Below, piece by piece: positions 1 through 6,626 of a stretch of DNA of 11,087 nucleotides. Each line of letters starts with the position of its first letter. The first letter of the stretch is position 1. Made by a program: the position numbers and the translations under genes. The notes under the pieces are model-generated. The model did no database searches. It was given only the letters and a program-made list of their open reading frames with translations, and was not told the origin of the DNA. This stretch comes from Planctomycetaceae bacterium (lineage in GTDB: Bacteria; Planctomycetota; Planctomycetia; Pirellulales; UBA1268): assembly GCA_947453125.1 (NCBI GenBank), contig CANGGC010000030.1, positions 1 through 11,087 on the forward strand, read 5' to 3'.

Positions 1-28
1 CGCGCTAGCCAGGCTGCGCCACGCCCCG
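1..28 (-). tRNA. tRNA, probably tRNA-Pro (5' part only, cut by window edge)
   Basis: Read on the minus strand from position 28, the sequence has the 5' half of a tRNA. The acceptor strand is CGGGGCG (28-22), followed by U8 and G9. The D stem GCGC pairs with a second GCGC across a loop containing A14, the GG pair and A21. The block TGGCGCAGCCTGG is what I know from bacterial proline tRNAs, and a C at position 1 also fits tRNA-Pro (tRNA-fMet, the other C1 tRNA, normally starts CGCGGGG). The D loop seems to carry one extra base (GGCTAGC instead of GGTAGC). The anticodon arm lies outside the window, so the amino acid identity is inferred. The gene is divergent from pyrF. Confidence 0.72.
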
Positions 29-220
29 AATCCGCCGACAAGCACGCGCAGCTCTCGCTTCTCGGCCCGTCGACCTGCACACTATCGCACAAACACCCCC
101 AGCCAGCAACACGTACCCGCCCTGCCGCCGCCCAGTCGCCGCCCAGCCCCCTTCCCAGGCTCGCAAACCTGGGCCATCGCCCCCACCCACTCCCCGAAAC
201 CCCAGCCACACGACCACGCT
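29..220. other. Intergenic spacer between divergent tRNA and pyrF, strongly C-rich on the plus strand
   Basis: I see no convincing gene here. The minus-strand open frame across it is glycine/arginine-rich, overlaps pyrF and the tRNA, and looks like nothing known. The spacer should hold the tRNA and pyrF promoters, but no clear -35/-10 pair stands out. By hand count, positions 61-220 contain 85 C and 28 G, an unusual strand bias. A small inverted repeat, CCCAGG (154-159) and CCTGGG (168-173) with an 8-base loop, lies 47 bases before pyrF. It could form an RNA hairpin or be a protein site, or arise by chance. Confidence 0.5.
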
Positions 221-1213
221 ATGGCCGCTACACCAAGCCCTCAGCCCAGTCTCACCCCAGTCACGCTCCCCCACACTCTCCCCTTCTCCACCCGGCTCGC
301 GCATGCCATCCGCACCAAGCGGACGCCAGCCTGCGTCGGCCTCGACCCGCGCCGCGAATCACTCCCCCCCGCGCTCGGCGCCGCCGCCATCGACGATCCC
401 TTGGCCCTCGCCAAGCTCTACGCGAGCTTCTGCAGGGACGTCATCGACGCCGTCGCTCCCCACATCCCGATCGTCAAGCCACAGCTGGCCTGCTTCGAAG
501 CCCTCGGCCCCGCCAGCATGACGGCACTCGCCGACACGATCCACTACGCCCACACCCGCGGCCTCCTCGTCCTCGCCGACGGCAAACGGGGCGACATCGG
601 CTCTACCGCCGAAGCCTACGCCGACGGCTGGCTCGCCGGCCCCTGGGCCTGCGACGCCCTCACCATCAACCCCTACCTCGGCCTCGACTCCATCGCCCCC
701 TTCGTGACCACCGCCAAAGCCCGCCACGCCGGCCTGTTCGTGCTCGTCAAAACGTCGAACCCCGGCAGCCGCGACTTCCAGGACCTCGAAGCCAACGGCT
801 CCCCCCTCCACGAACACGTCGCCGCCGGCGTCGAACACCTCGCCGCCGACACGCTCCCGCCGGGAAACAGCGACGCCCCCGGCGAGCACGCCTACGGCCT
901 CGTCGGCGCCGTCGTCGGAGCCACCTGGCCCAAACAACTCGACACCCTCCGCGCCGCCATGCCCCACGTCTGGATCCTCGTCCCTGGATTCGGCAAGCAG
1001 GGAGGACGGGCCTCCGACGTTCGCGGAGCGTTCGATCCGCACGGCCTGGGGGCGCTGGTCGTCAGCGCCCGCGACGTGATCTTCGCCCACTCCCGCCCCG
1101 ACATGAATGCCGGGCTCTCGGAAGGCCAATGGCAGACCGCCGTCGAACGGGCCTGCCACGACATGATCGAGCGGATCGCCGCCGACACCCCCGCCGGAAA
1201 ACTCCGCGAGTGA
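221..1213 (+). CDS. pyrF: Orotidine 5'-phosphate decarboxylase, type 2 (PyrF)
   Basis: This enzyme decarboxylates orotidine monophosphate to UMP, the last step of de novo pyrimidine synthesis, in the cytoplasm. The 330-residue protein has the catalytic signature LADGKRGDIGST, with D120, K122 and D125 forming the Asp-x-Lys-x-x-Asp centre. Type 2 enzymes usually have Ala where this one has Gly121. The substrate-binding GLDPR lies near the N-terminus and the phosphate-binding VPGFGKQGG near the C-terminus, followed by VSARDVIFA where most relatives have an SSR-type motif. The protein is slightly long for the family. The first 20 or so residues are a Ser/Thr/Pro-rich extension, and similarity starts around FSTRLAHAI. 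No Shine-Dalgarno precedes the ATG, but it is the first ATG in this frame and no better one follows before the conserved region. It converges on the pyrophosphatase gene with only 18 bases between the stop codons. Family assignment is very secure. Confidence 0.95.
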   Translation: MAATPSPQPSLTPVTLPHTLPFSTRLAHAIRTKRTPACVGLDPRRESLPPALGAAAIDDPLALAKLYASFCRDVIDAVAPHIPIVKPQLACFEALGPASMTALADTIHYAHTRGLLVLADGKRGDIGSTAEAYADGWLAGPWACDALTINPYLGLDSIAPFVTTAKARHAGLFVLVKTSNPGSRDFQDLEANGSPLHEHVAAGVEHLAADTLPPGNSDAPGEHAYGLVGAVVGATWPKQLDTLRAAMPHVWILVPGFGKQGGRASDVRGAFDPHGLGALVVSARDVIFAHSRPDMNAGLSEGQWQTAVERACHDMIERIAADTPAGKLRE

Positions 1214-1231
1214 GCCGACAAGGCGAGGACG

Positions 1232-2884
1232 TCAGGCCTTCGATTCCTGGATCAGACGCGAGAGAAGCGGGAGAAGCTGCTTCTTGCGGCTGACGACGCT
1301 CTTGAGGGAATACAGCCCGCGGTCGAGGCGAGGATAGTTGATCTCCTCCCACGCCTCCGACTCCTGCGAAAGGAGGAGGAGGGAACCGTTGCTGACGACG
1401 TCGGTGATGAGGAGCGCGGAGAAGTCGAGCTTGTGACGAGTGGCGAAGTCCTCGAGGGCCTTGCGGAGCTCGTCCTTCCGCTCCCAGAAGAGATCGAAGC
1501 CGGTCTCCTCGATCTGCGAGATCGAGAACCGCACCCCCTGCTCCGTGAACTCCTTGCAATCCTCGCTGATCACCCCGACCGGCGTACTCGAGCGAAGCGC
1601 CGACCCGATCTCGAAGAACTCCCGGGCGTACAGATCGAGATCGACCTTACAAAGCCCGCGGAGCCAGGCGAGGACCTCGCGGTCGACGTCGGTCGTCGTC
1701 GGGGAGCGGAGGAAGAGCGTGTCGGAGATGATCCCCGACGCCATGCACAGCGCGATCCCCGGCTTCGGCTCGATCCCCGCCGCCCGGAATTGCCTGGCGA
1801 CGAGCGTGCAGGTCGACCCCACCGGCTCGTTGATGAAGCGGATCGGCTGCTGCGACTTGAGGCCACCGCCGAGGCGATGATGGTCGAGCACCTCGACGAT
1901 CTCGGCATCCTCCGCCCCGCTCACCGCCTGGGCGAGCTCGTTGTGGTCGACGAGGACGAGCTTCTGACGGGGCGGATTGATGAGATCGGACTTGAACGAC
2001 AGGCCGACGAGCCGGTCGTCGTCGTCCACGACCGGGAACACCGGCTGCGGCGATCGCTCCACGAGCGACCGGGCCTCGACGATGCTTGCCTTACCGGGCA
2101 CTGTGACGAAGTCGGTGTCGACGACCGTATCGATGAACTGCGACGCCTTGATGCGGAGCGTCGTGTTGACGGTGTCGAACGGGCTGATGATCACCGACAC
2201 CCGACGGATCTTCGCCAGCTCCACGAGCCCCGAGGAGAGCTTGAACCCACCCGTCAGCACCAGCGCCCTCACGCCATGCTCGATCGCCGGGAGCTGGATC
2301 GTCGGCCGGTCACCGCAGACGACGATCAGCCGTTCGGCCGGAAACTGCTTCATCCGGTCGGTGAAGCCCTCGGCACTCATCGCCCCGACCATGACGAGGA
2401 GCTCGTCACGCTGCTGCGGATCGAGGACGTGCTGAAAGCTCCCCCCGAGCACGTCGTGGATCTTCTGGAGACAGGTCGTCACCGTCCGCGACTTGATCGA
2501 ATCCCCCTCGTCGTGGAAGAACAGATCCATGAGGTTGAGGACCGAAAGGACGCCGACCACCTTCCGGTCGCCGCCGACGACCGGAATCGCCCGCAGGTCG
2601 GCCCGCTGCATTCGCTGATAGGCCTCGTGAAACGAATCCCCGAACGAGGCCGTGACGATCTCCCGACGGCAGACGTCCTCCGCCGACGGCCGGACATCCA
2701 TCACGATCCGCGGCGCCGCCACCCCGGCCCGATCGAGGACATATTCCGTCCGCTTGTTGGGCGCGCCGCAGCAGGCCGCCACGGCGTCGGGACGGGTCGT
2801 CTGCTGGAGGAGATCGGCATAGGCGATCGCCGAACAGATGGCATCGGTGTCGGGATTCCGATGCCCGAAGACGAGAACACTCAT
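1232..2884 (-). CDS. ppaC: Manganese-dependent (family II) inorganic pyrophosphatase with CBS-DRTGG-CBS regulatory insert
   Basis: This enzyme hydrolyses pyrophosphate to two phosphates and so pulls nucleic acid and nucleotide synthesis forward. The 550-residue protein opens with the DHH-family metal site GHRNPDTD (H8, D12, D14). VDHNE (D313) and LDHHR (D334, H335, H336) follow far downstream. Plain family II enzymes have DHH near residue 97; the displacement comes from an insert of over 200 residues. The insert has a CBS domain (about 65-127), a DRTGG domain (about 150-245) and a second CBS domain (about 250-305). The C-terminal DHHA2 domain carries the substrate-binding SRKKQ motif at 532-536. 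In characterised CBS-pyrophosphatases such as the Clostridium perfringens enzyme, the insert binds adenine nucleotides (AMP/ADP inhibit, diadenosine tetraphosphate activates); the same control here is inference. No Shine-Dalgarno is visible. It lies 87 bases downstream of ndk on the same strand, so cotranscription is likely. Confidence 0.95.
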   Translation of the reverse strand: MSVLVFGHRNPDTDAICSAIAYADLLQQTTRPDAVAACCGAPNKRTEYVLDRAGVAAPRIVMDVRPSAEDVCRREIVTASFGDSFHEAYQRMQRADLRAIPVVGGDRKVVGVLSVLNLMDLFFHDEGDSIKSRTVTTCLQKIHDVLGGSFQHVLDPQQRDELLVMVGAMSAEGFTDRMKQFPAERLIVVCGDRPTIQLPAIEHGVRALVLTGGFKLSSGLVELAKIRRVSVIISPFDTVNTTLRIKASQFIDTVVDTDFVTVPGKASIVEARSLVERSPQPVFPVVDDDDRLVGLSFKSDLINPPRQKLVLVDHNELAQAVSGAEDAEIVEVLDHHRLGGGLKSQQPIRFINEPVGSTCTLVARQFRAAGIEPKPGIALCMASGIISDTLFLRSPTTTDVDREVLAWLRGLCKVDLDLYAREFFEIGSALRSSTPVGVISEDCKEFTEQGVRFSISQIEETGFDLFWERKDELRKALEDFATRHKLDFSALLITDVVSNGSLLLLSQESEAWEEINYPRLDRGLYSLKSVVSRKKQLLPLLSRLIQESKA

Positions 2885-2971
2885 GGTGGGGTCGCAGGGT
2901 GGAGAGCGAGGGCAGCAGAGAACCGACGGCGCCGGAGAAACGCTTCTGGACCGGCGGCGGACAGGGGGTCG

Positions 2972-3433
2972 TCAGACTTCGCCGGGAGCCTGCGTCCAGC
3001 AAGCGAGCGACGGCTCCCAGGCATGGAGCTCGTCCGACTTGAAGTAGATCGCGATCTCGCGCGAGGCCGACTCGGGGGAATCGGAGGCGTGGACGAGGTT
3101 CATCTGCCGGCTGGAGCTGTAGTCGCCACGGATCGTCCCCGCCGCCGCCTTGAGGCCACTGGTCGCGCCGAGCATCTCGCGGACAACCCGCACCACCTCC
3201 GGCCCGGCGAACACGCACCCGACGACGGGCGAGGCCGTGATGAACTCCTCGAGACCGGGATAGAACGGCTTCGAGACATGCTCGGCGTAGTGCTGCTTCG
3301 ACATCGCGGGGGTGATCCGCAGCATCTTCATCGCCACGAGGCGCAAGCCCTTGTCGTCGAAGCGGGAGAGGATCCGCCCGAGCAGACCACGCTGCATGCA
3401 ATCGGGCTTGAACATCACGAACGTCAATTCCAT
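2972..3433 (-). CDS. ndk: Nucleoside diphosphate kinase
   Basis: This enzyme moves the gamma phosphate of ATP onto NDPs and dNDPs through a phosphohistidine, balancing NTP and dNTP pools in the cytoplasm. The 153-residue protein has the usual KPD (9-11) at the start, followed by QRGLLGRIL. The active-site block NLVHASDSPESA has the phospho-accepting histidine at 115, close to H117 of the E. coli enzyme. The HASDS variant, with Ala instead of the common Gly, is one I associate with archaeal and some bacterial members and should not affect activity. The Trp-containing C-terminal tail (HAWEPSLACW) is also typical. CGGAG (3444-3448 on the other strand) lies 10 bases before the ATG and supports the start. 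Upstream is the Nudix gene, downstream the pyrophosphatase, all on the minus strand. Confidence 0.97.
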   Translation of the reverse strand: MELTFVMFKPDCMQRGLLGRILSRFDDKGLRLVAMKMLRITPAMSKQHYAEHVSKPFYPGLEEFITASPVVGCVFAGPEVVRVVREMLGATSGLKAAAGTIRGDYSSSRQMNLVHASDSPESASREIAIYFKSDELHAWEPSLACWTQAPGEV

Positions 3434-3559
3434 CGCGGCGAAACTCCGAAAAATCGTTACGGGGAGAGGAAAACGAAGAAGAAGGAACGGGCCACGACCT
3501 CAGCCTGCCTGGCCCACCAGAGGCGGAGGCACGGACTGGCGGGAGCCCCTCCTTGAAAC

Positions 3560-3600
3560 AAAAAAGAGTCTACGGGCTGCCGCGAGGAGCTCACAACCCG
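3560..3600 (-). terminator. Possible intrinsic terminator after the Nudix gene
   Basis: Read on the minus strand, CGGGTTGT (3600-3593) can pair with GCAGCCCG (3580-3573). That gives an 8-bp stem with two G-U pairs and a 12-base loop, and it includes the last codons and stop of the Nudix gene. A run of six T follows at 3565-3560. The T run starts seven bases after the stem, farther than in a classic terminator, so this is tentative. If real, it would separate the Nudix transcript from ndk. Confidence 0.3.
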
Positions 3601-4163
3601 AAATGCCCCTCGGCATCCCCTGCTTGCAGCCCTTTGATGAGAAACTCACGGTTGCCCTCGAGGAGCATCGGCTCGGCAAGGAGCTCCTCGAGCGTCATCC
3701 AATAGATGGCCTCGACCTCGACCGGATGGGGCACCAGCTCCGCGACTGCATCGAGCTCCACCGTCCACCAGGAAAGCGCCGTGCCCCAGGGGGTGACGCT
3801 CTGCCAGACGCAGGCCACCGCCTCGACATGGGCCTGCAATTCCTCCCGGCACTCGCGGACGACCGCCTCCCGATCCTCCTCCCCCGGCTCGACATGCCCG
3901 CCAGGGAAGCAAACCCTCCCCGGCGCCGCGACGGCCCGCCCCCGGCGGATGGCGAGAAACCGCTCCCCGCGTCGCGCGATCGCCACCACACCGCGTTTCA
4001 CCGCGGCGCCCATGGCCGGGTCGCGTCGATCGGAAGACGTCATCTGGGGGCTCTTGGAACTGTTCACCCCGCTGTGCAGCGACCCGCCGGAACCGGGGTG
4101 GCCGACCGGAGATCCCGCGTCACCAGCAGCGAAATACCGGCTGCGGGCGGGATTGGTGTCCAT
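3591..4163 (-). CDS. Nudix hydrolase (MutT-like)
   Basis: Nudix enzymes hydrolyse compounds with a nucleoside diphosphate linked to another group, using Mg2+ or Mn2+. The Nudix box is clear at residues 89-111 of the 190-residue product: G89, E95, then RECREELQA with R103, E104, E107 and E108. These include the metal-binding glutamates. The consensus glycine near the end of the box (REUXEEXGU) is a glutamine here. The preceding FPGGHVEPGEE is typical, and the core runs from about VKRGVVAI to GLQAG. The substrate cannot be told from sequence. The start is uncertain. The ATG at 4163 is chosen because GAGGG precedes it by four bases. It adds about 40 Gly/Ser/Pro-rich residues not expected in the family. 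An ATG at 4043 gives a 150-residue protein of ordinary Nudix length, and a GTG at 4214 is also open. The gene diverges from ftsH and lies 157 bases upstream of ndk. Confidence 0.85.
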   Translation of the reverse strand: MDTNPARSRYFAAGDAGSPVGHPGSGGSLHSGVNSSKSPQMTSSDRRDPAMGAAVKRGVVAIARRGERFLAIRRGRAVAAPGRVCFPGGHVEPGEEDREAVVRECREELQAHVEAVACVWQSVTPWGTALSWWTVELDAVAELVPHPVEVEAIYWMTLEELLAEPMLLEGNREFLIKGLQAGDAEGHFGL

Positions 4164-4235
4164 TCGACCCTCGTAGACTACATTAAATGGCTTGCCGCCG
4201 AGGCATTCGACCACCGTCTCCCGCCGGAAAAGCCG
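4164..4235. promoter_or_regulatory. Divergent spacer between the Nudix gene and ftsH, with an AT-rich candidate promoter core
   Basis: The block at 4174-4188 (TAGACTACATTAAAT) is markedly AT-rich against its surroundings and lies 48-62 bases before the ftsH ATG. It contains -10-like hexamers on the plus strand (TACATT at 4179-4184) and, inverted, TTTAAT on the minus strand. It could serve ftsH, the Nudix gene or both. No well-spaced -35 is visible: TTGGTG at 4153-4158 is 20 bases from TACATT, and 15 from TAGACT. If the Nudix start is really 4043, the spacer extends to 4044. Confidence 0.3.
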
Positions 4236-6242
4236 ATGGACACGTCCCCCCGCGACAACGGTTCCGATTCCAATGCCCCCGGTCAGGGGGGCGGCAACGA
4301 CAACGGCTTTCCGAAGTCAAGCCCCGGGGGGGGCCGGCCCCTCGGCATGCCGGCGATCATCATGCTGGCGCTGGCCGCCCTCGCCTTGGTGACGATCGTC
4401 ATTCGGGAACAGGCCGGCAACGCCACACCCGTCAGCTGGGATGAGTTCGTCAGGGAGGTGAAGGGGGGGAATGTTGCCGAGGTGCGAATCTCCGGCAACT
4501 CGCTCGATGGTCAATTCAAAGCTCCCCTCGCCGGCGCCGGCGAGGTTGGCGGAGGAGCCCCGCGCACCTTTCACATCGAGATCTCCCCCTACCTCGGCGA
4601 GGGGCTCAGCGAGATGCTCCTCGAGCACGACGTGAAGACGACCGTCCGCCAACCGACGGACGGCACCGGCCTTCTCCTCGGCCTCTACATGCTCGTGCCC
4701 CTCCTCCTCATGGGTGGCTTCTGGATGACCCTCCGCCGGGCCCGCGATCCGCTCGGCGGATCTGGATTCCTCGGTGGATTCAGCAAGTCGCCGGCCAAGC
4801 GTTACGGATCGAGCGACCGGCAGGTGACGTTCGCCGACGTCGCCGGCCTCGAGCAGGTGAAGGAGGATCTCAAGGAGATCGTCGACTTCCTGAAAGATCC
4901 GCGCCGCTTTCAGCGCCTCGGGGGACGGGTGCCGAAGGGGGTGCTCCTCATGGGCCCGCCGGGCACCGGCAAGACGCTCCTCGCCCGGGCCGTTGCCGGC
5001 GAGGCGGGCGTGCCCTTCTTCTCGATCTCCGGCAGCGAGTTCATTCAGATGTTTGTCGGCGTCGGCGCATCGCGCGTCCGCGACCTCTTCAAGACCGCCA
5101 AGGACGCCTCGCCGGCGATCCTCTTCATCGACGAGATCGATGCCGTCGGTCGCCACCGTGGCACGGGGCTCGGCGGCGGCCACGACGAGCGTGAACAGAC
5201 CCTCAACCAGATCCTCTCCGAGATGGACGGATTCAGCCCGTCGGAGGCGGTGATCGTGCTCGCGGCCACCAACCGCCCCGACGTTCTCGATCCTGCCCTC
5301 CTCCGCCCCGGCCGCTTCGACCGCCACGTCACCGTCGACCGCCCCAATCACAAGGCGCGGCTGGCACTGTTTCGCGTTCACACGAGGAAAGTCCCACTCG
5401 CGGCCGACGTCAACCTCGATCGACTCGCCAGCGGAACGGTGGGCCTGACCGGCGCCGACATCCGCAATCTCGTCAACGAAGCCGCCCTTTGGGCGACGCG
5501 CCACGACAAGGACGCCGTCGATTCCTCCGACTTTGACTACGCCCGCGACAAGGTCCTAATGGGCCCGAAGCGCGAGGAGGTGCTCGTTGGCCGCGAGAAG
5601 ACGATGACCGCCTACCACGAGGCGGGGCACGCCCTCGGCTCGTGGCTCCTGCCAGGTGTCGACAACCTCCATAAGGTGACGATCATCCCCCGCGGCCGGG
5701 CCCTCGGTGTCACGCAGCTGGTGCCGGAGGAGGATCGGATGAACATCGGCCAGTCCGATCTCGAAAATCGGCTCGTCTTCATCCTCGCCGGGCGGGCCGC
5801 CGAAAAGCTGGTCTTCGGCGAATACTCCGCCGGTGCTGAGAATGATCTCGTCCAGGCCACGCGTCTGGCCCGGCGGATGGTCGCCCACTGGGGGATGAGC
5901 GAGAAGGTGGGGCCGGTGGCCTGCCACGGCTCGAACGAACACCCGTTCCTCGGCCGCGACGTCTACGAACAGCGCGAGTTCAGCGATCACACCGCCCGCG
6001 TCATCGACGACGAGGTGACGCGGATCCTCGGCGAGGCCGCCATCCGGGCGACCAAGCTCCTCTCCGACAACCGCGACAAGCTCGACCGGCTCGCCGGGGC
6101 CCTTGAAGAACGCGAGATGCTCGACGACACCGACCTCGTCGGGATCGTCGGCCCCGCCGCCCCGCGCCGCCCCGAGGATCAACTTGCCGCCGCGCCGCTC
6201 CCGCCGCCGCTGCCCGGCGCCATTCCCGCCGCCCGCGACTGA
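4236..6242 (+). CDS. ftsH: ATP-dependent zinc metalloprotease FtsH
   Basis: FtsH is a hexameric inner-membrane AAA+ protease that extracts and degrades misfolded or regulatory membrane and cytoplasmic proteins. The 668-residue product has two predicted membrane helices (about 37-56 and 145-165) around a short extracytoplasmic domain. The AAA+ module follows, with Walker A GPPGTGKT (240-247), Walker B with D299 and E300, pore motif FVGVGASR and the second region of homology ending RPGRFDRH. The zinc protease has HEAGH at 461-465 (zinc ligands H461 and H465, catalytic E462) and a third ligand at D537 in GAENDLVQA. All key residues are present. The N-terminus before helix 1 is a Gly/Asn/Ser-rich tail, and the C-terminus is Pro/Ala-rich. 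The frame stays open upstream to 3312, but there it lies over ndk and the Nudix gene and is not FtsH-like. The ATG at 4236 has GGAAAA just upstream and gives normal family length. The Dabb gene follows after 61 bases. Confidence 0.97.
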   Translation: MDTSPRDNGSDSNAPGQGGGNDNGFPKSSPGGGRPLGMPAIIMLALAALALVTIVIREQAGNATPVSWDEFVREVKGGNVAEVRISGNSLDGQFKAPLAGAGEVGGGAPRTFHIEISPYLGEGLSEMLLEHDVKTTVRQPTDGTGLLLGLYMLVPLLLMGGFWMTLRRARDPLGGSGFLGGFSKSPAKRYGSSDRQVTFADVAGLEQVKEDLKEIVDFLKDPRRFQRLGGRVPKGVLLMGPPGTGKTLLARAVAGEAGVPFFSISGSEFIQMFVGVGASRVRDLFKTAKDASPAILFIDEIDAVGRHRGTGLGGGHDEREQTLNQILSEMDGFSPSEAVIVLAATNRPDVLDPALLRPGRFDRHVTVDRPNHKARLALFRVHTRKVPLAADVNLDRLASGTVGLTGADIRNLVNEAALWATRHDKDAVDSSDFDYARDKVLMGPKREEVLVGREKTMTAYHEAGHALGSWLLPGVDNLHKVTIIPRGRALGVTQLVPEEDRMNIGQSDLENRLVFILAGRAAEKLVFGEYSAGAENDLVQATRLARRMVAHWGMSEKVGPVACHGSNEHPFLGRDVYEQREFSDHTARVIDDEVTRILGEAAIRATKLLSDNRDKLDRLAGALEEREMLDDTDLVGIVGPAAPRRPEDQLAAAPLPPPLPGAIPAARD

Positions 6243-6260
6243 CGCCGCGCCGGCCCCGTT

Positions 6261-6270
6261 CCCTTACTCT
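6261..6270 (+). promoter_or_regulatory. Decamer CCCTTACTCT before the Dabb gene, possible -10 region
   Basis: CCCTTACTCT lies 33 bases before the ATG of the Dabb gene, in the 61-base gap after ftsH. Nearly the same decamer (CCCTTATTCT, 8301-8310) lies upstream of dapA. TACTCT could be a -10 element, but no good -35 precedes it, so an own promoter for the Dabb gene is only a possibility. Readthrough from ftsH is the alternative. Confidence 0.22.
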
Positions 6271-6303
6271 GCCCGTTCCTGACCTTCTCTTCTTCCCTGC
6301 AGC

Positions 6304-6618
6304 ATGCTCGCCCACACCGTTTTCTTTCGGCTCAAGGATCGTTCACCGGCCGCGATTGAGCGCCTCGTCGCCGCGTGTCGCGACCACCTCTCCGGCCATC
6401 CCGGCGAGGTCGTCTTCGCCGTCGGCACCTGTGCCCCCTACGACCGGCACGTCAACGACCGCGACTGGCAGGTCGCCCTCCACATCGTGTTCGACTCGCG
6501 CGCCACCCACGACACCTACCAGCAAGCCGAGCGGCACGAGATCTTCATCGCCACCCATGCCGATTCGTGGGAGCAAGTCCGCGTCTTCGATGCCGACCTC
6601 TCCGTCTGCAACGCCTGA
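6304..6618 (+). CDS. Dabb-domain (stress-responsive alpha/beta barrel) protein
   Basis: This 104-residue protein matches the Dabb fold, a small ferredoxin-like domain that usually dimerises into a barrel. It starts with the typical strand MLAHTVFFRLKD, including the conserved His4. A helix follows (AAIERLVAACRDHL), then a strand with VVFAVGTCAP, then DWQVALHIVFDSRATHDTYQQ and a closing strand VRVFDADL. Dabb proteins were named from plant stress and pathogen-response proteins, and some relatives are polyketide cyclases. Bacterial single-domain members are mostly of unknown function, so none is assigned. The length is normal for one complete domain. No Shine-Dalgarno is visible; the ATG is the only sensible start because the conserved first strand begins there. 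It follows ftsH on the same strand and converges on surE with eight bases between the stop codons. Confidence 0.85.
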   Translation: MLAHTVFFRLKDRSPAAIERLVAACRDHLSGHPGEVVFAVGTCAPYDRHVNDRDWQVALHIVFDSRATHDTYQQAERHEIFIATHADSWEQVRVFDADLSVCNA

Positions 6619-6626
6619 CGCTCCCG

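Noticed and set aside
5..304. 99-codon minus-strand open frame before pyrF
   Set aside because: Glycine/arginine/tryptophan-rich with no family pattern. It overlaps the tRNA end and pyrF, and arises from the C-rich strand.
1433..3556. A 707-codon plus-strand open frame opposite the pyrophosphatase and ndk
   Set aside because: It is charged, low in hydrophobic order, and rich in Asp/Arg/Glu, the expected antisense shadow of GC-rich genes. Both strands cannot be conserved, and the minus-strand genes have full motifs.
3312..4235. N-terminal extension of the ftsH frame by 308 codons
   Set aside because: It lies over ndk and the Nudix gene on the opposite strand, has no FtsH similarity, and the ATG at 4236 with GGAAAA upstream gives normal length.
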